Part shown: positions 5,355 through 6,281 of the stretch, piece by piece
Numbering within the stretch: the stretch's first letter is position 1
Layout: every line of letters starts with the position of its first letter
From: an uncultured Lachnospiraceae bacterium
GTDB lineage: Bacteria; Bacillota; Clostridia; Lachnospirales; Lachnospiraceae
Assembly: GCA_945492935.1 (NCBI GenBank)
Contig: CALYVE010000110.1
Span: forward strand, 1 to 6,281
Length of the DNA stretch: 6,281 bases
Direction of reading: 5' to 3'
Translations under genes and position numbers: made by a program
Notes under the pieces: model-generated
Databases searched by the model: none
Told to the model about the DNA's origin: nothing
What the model saw: only the letters and a program-made list of their open reading frames with translations

Positions 5355-6281
5355 TTAATAGTTTGCAAAGCCCTGCTCCATATCCACATTATACAAACCA
5401 AACGAATCCATGGTAATCGCATCCTCCAATCCCCAAACCCATGAAATATACATTTCCGGAAGGGAATCTGTCTTCTTGCCCGGCATATAAAATTCGAACG
5501 TTTTTCCGCCTTCAATACCATATGGCATACTCGGAACATATCGGATGCCATCTTCAATTGACTCTTCTTCCGTTTCATTTAAGTTTGTCATGGATGTAAG
5601 CTCCATTTGATAAGTATAATCGTCGATTTTTTTAATATTTGTGAAACGACCCTCAAATGAACAATAATAAATCGTTGACTCATAGCCATCACCGGACTCG
5701 CCCATATTGGAATCATGATAACTACCTGTAAATGTACCATCCGGATTCAGAACAATATCCGTACTCCAACCGCCTGCTCCGCTTGAAAACATCATGTCGA
5801 TTGGCTTTGCAATCGGAAGTTCGTTTTCCTTTGGGTTGTCTACAACCAAAACATGACTGACTGCTTCTTTATAGGAAATGGCAATATCCTCTGCAAATCC
5901 AAGTAAAACTGACACACCATTTTCATCATTTTCATAATTGCAATTGTACATAACAACTTCGGAGGCATCATATCGCAAACCATCAAAAAATGACTCATAT
6001 TCACTCTCTGTACATTCCACTCCGTCCATTGTATATTGTGAAATCGTCTCTGTGTAATCCGCGTTTGGGCCAACCGCTATTGTTGCAAGCTCCTTCGCGG
6101 TAAGCATATTATCCGAATTCACCACAAACTCATACACGGTACCATTCATCCATTCATCGCTAATACTCGAAAATGCGTAAAGGCTGTCACTGCTGTTTGT
6201 TTTAAACAAATAATATACCGTTCCGCCGGCAACCTGAATATCCCAGTTATCACGAAAGAGCATTGTCACGATACCATCCTC
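5355..6281 (-). CDS. Acidic protein of unknown function, C-terminal part (cut by right edge)
   Basis: The frame is open from base 6281 to the TAA at 5357-5355, giving 308 residues. The in-frame GTG at 6269 lacks a ribosome site and codons EDGI continue upstream of it, so the true start lies outside. The visible part is rich in Asp, Glu, Tyr, Ser and Gly, with no membrane segment. A first section (about 1-150) has alternating polar and aromatic stretches and the segment YTMDGVECTESEYESFF (83-99). A second section begins near SGAGGWSTDIVLNPDGTFTGSYHD (167-190), a run with the look of a beta-sheet repeat in secreted or lipid-anchored proteins. I do not recognise a named family. An extracytoplasmic location is a guess from composition, since any signal peptide is outside the window. 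No terminator separates its stop from the ABC-F promoter 14 nt on. Confidence 0.85.
   Translation of the reverse strand, partial: EDGIVTMLFRDNWDIQVAGGTVYYLFKTNSSDSLYAFSSISDEWMNGTVYEFVVNSDNMLTAKELATIAVGPNADYTETISQYTMDGVECTESEYESFFDGLRYDASEVVMYNCNYENDENGVSVLLGFAEDIAISYKEAVSHVLVVDNPKENELPIAKPIDMMFSSGAGGWSTDIVLNPDGTFTGSYHDSNMGESGDGYESTIYYCSFEGRFTNIKKIDDYTYQMELTSMTNLNETEEESIEDGIRYVPSMPYGIEGGKTFEFYMPGKKTDSLPEMYISWVWGLEDAITMDSFGLYNVDMEQGFANY

Overview
The window looks like chromosomal DNA from a low-to-moderate GC Gram-positive anaerobe, most likely a member of the Clostridia close to Lachnospiraceae. The reasons are the strong AGGAGG-type ribosome binding sites, the AT-rich intergenic DNA, the clostridial-type N-terminally extended RsmH, a Pta with a GTG start, and an Lsa-type ABC-F protein. 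No tRNA, rRNA, CRISPR array or insertion sequence is visible.

Layout, left to right. (a) On the minus strand, rsmH (332-1384) is followed 21 nt later by the start of lgt (cut by the left edge); together they pair rRNA methylation with lipoprotein maturation in one apparent operon. (b) An AT-rich divergent intergenic region of about 200 bp carries extended -10 promoters for rsmH (minus) and pta (plus). (c) pta (1584-2582, plus) encodes phosphotransacetylase and ends at a bidirectional terminator (2606-2642). (d) Converging on that terminator from the right is a minus-strand unit: an Lsa/Vga-type ABC-F ribosome protection ATPase (3459-4967), then a P-loop kinase-like protein of unknown substrate (2630-3394) whose stop codon lies inside the terminator stem. 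(e) Upstream of the ABC-F gene is a leader of about 340 nt (5305-4968), driven by a near-consensus promoter (TTGACA, 17 bp, TATTAC with an extended -10). (f) Right of that promoter is the 3' part of an acidic protein gene of unknown function (5355-6281), cut by the right edge.

The most interesting element is the ABC-F leader. A three-codon upstream ORF (Met-Arg-Arg-stop) with its own Shine-Dalgarno lies entirely within the 5' arm of a long imperfect hairpin followed by TTTTTATTT. A second, compact terminator with a GCAA tetraloop and a T run lies about 60 nt further on, then an 80% GC island and a third perfect hairpin before the ABC-F start. This is the layout expected of antibiotic-induced transcription attenuation: a ribosome stalled on the tiny ORF would mask the terminator's 5' arm and allow read-through into the ABC-F gene and probably the kinase-like gene behind it. 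The sequence elements are seen directly; the drug response is inferred from known ABC-F biology.
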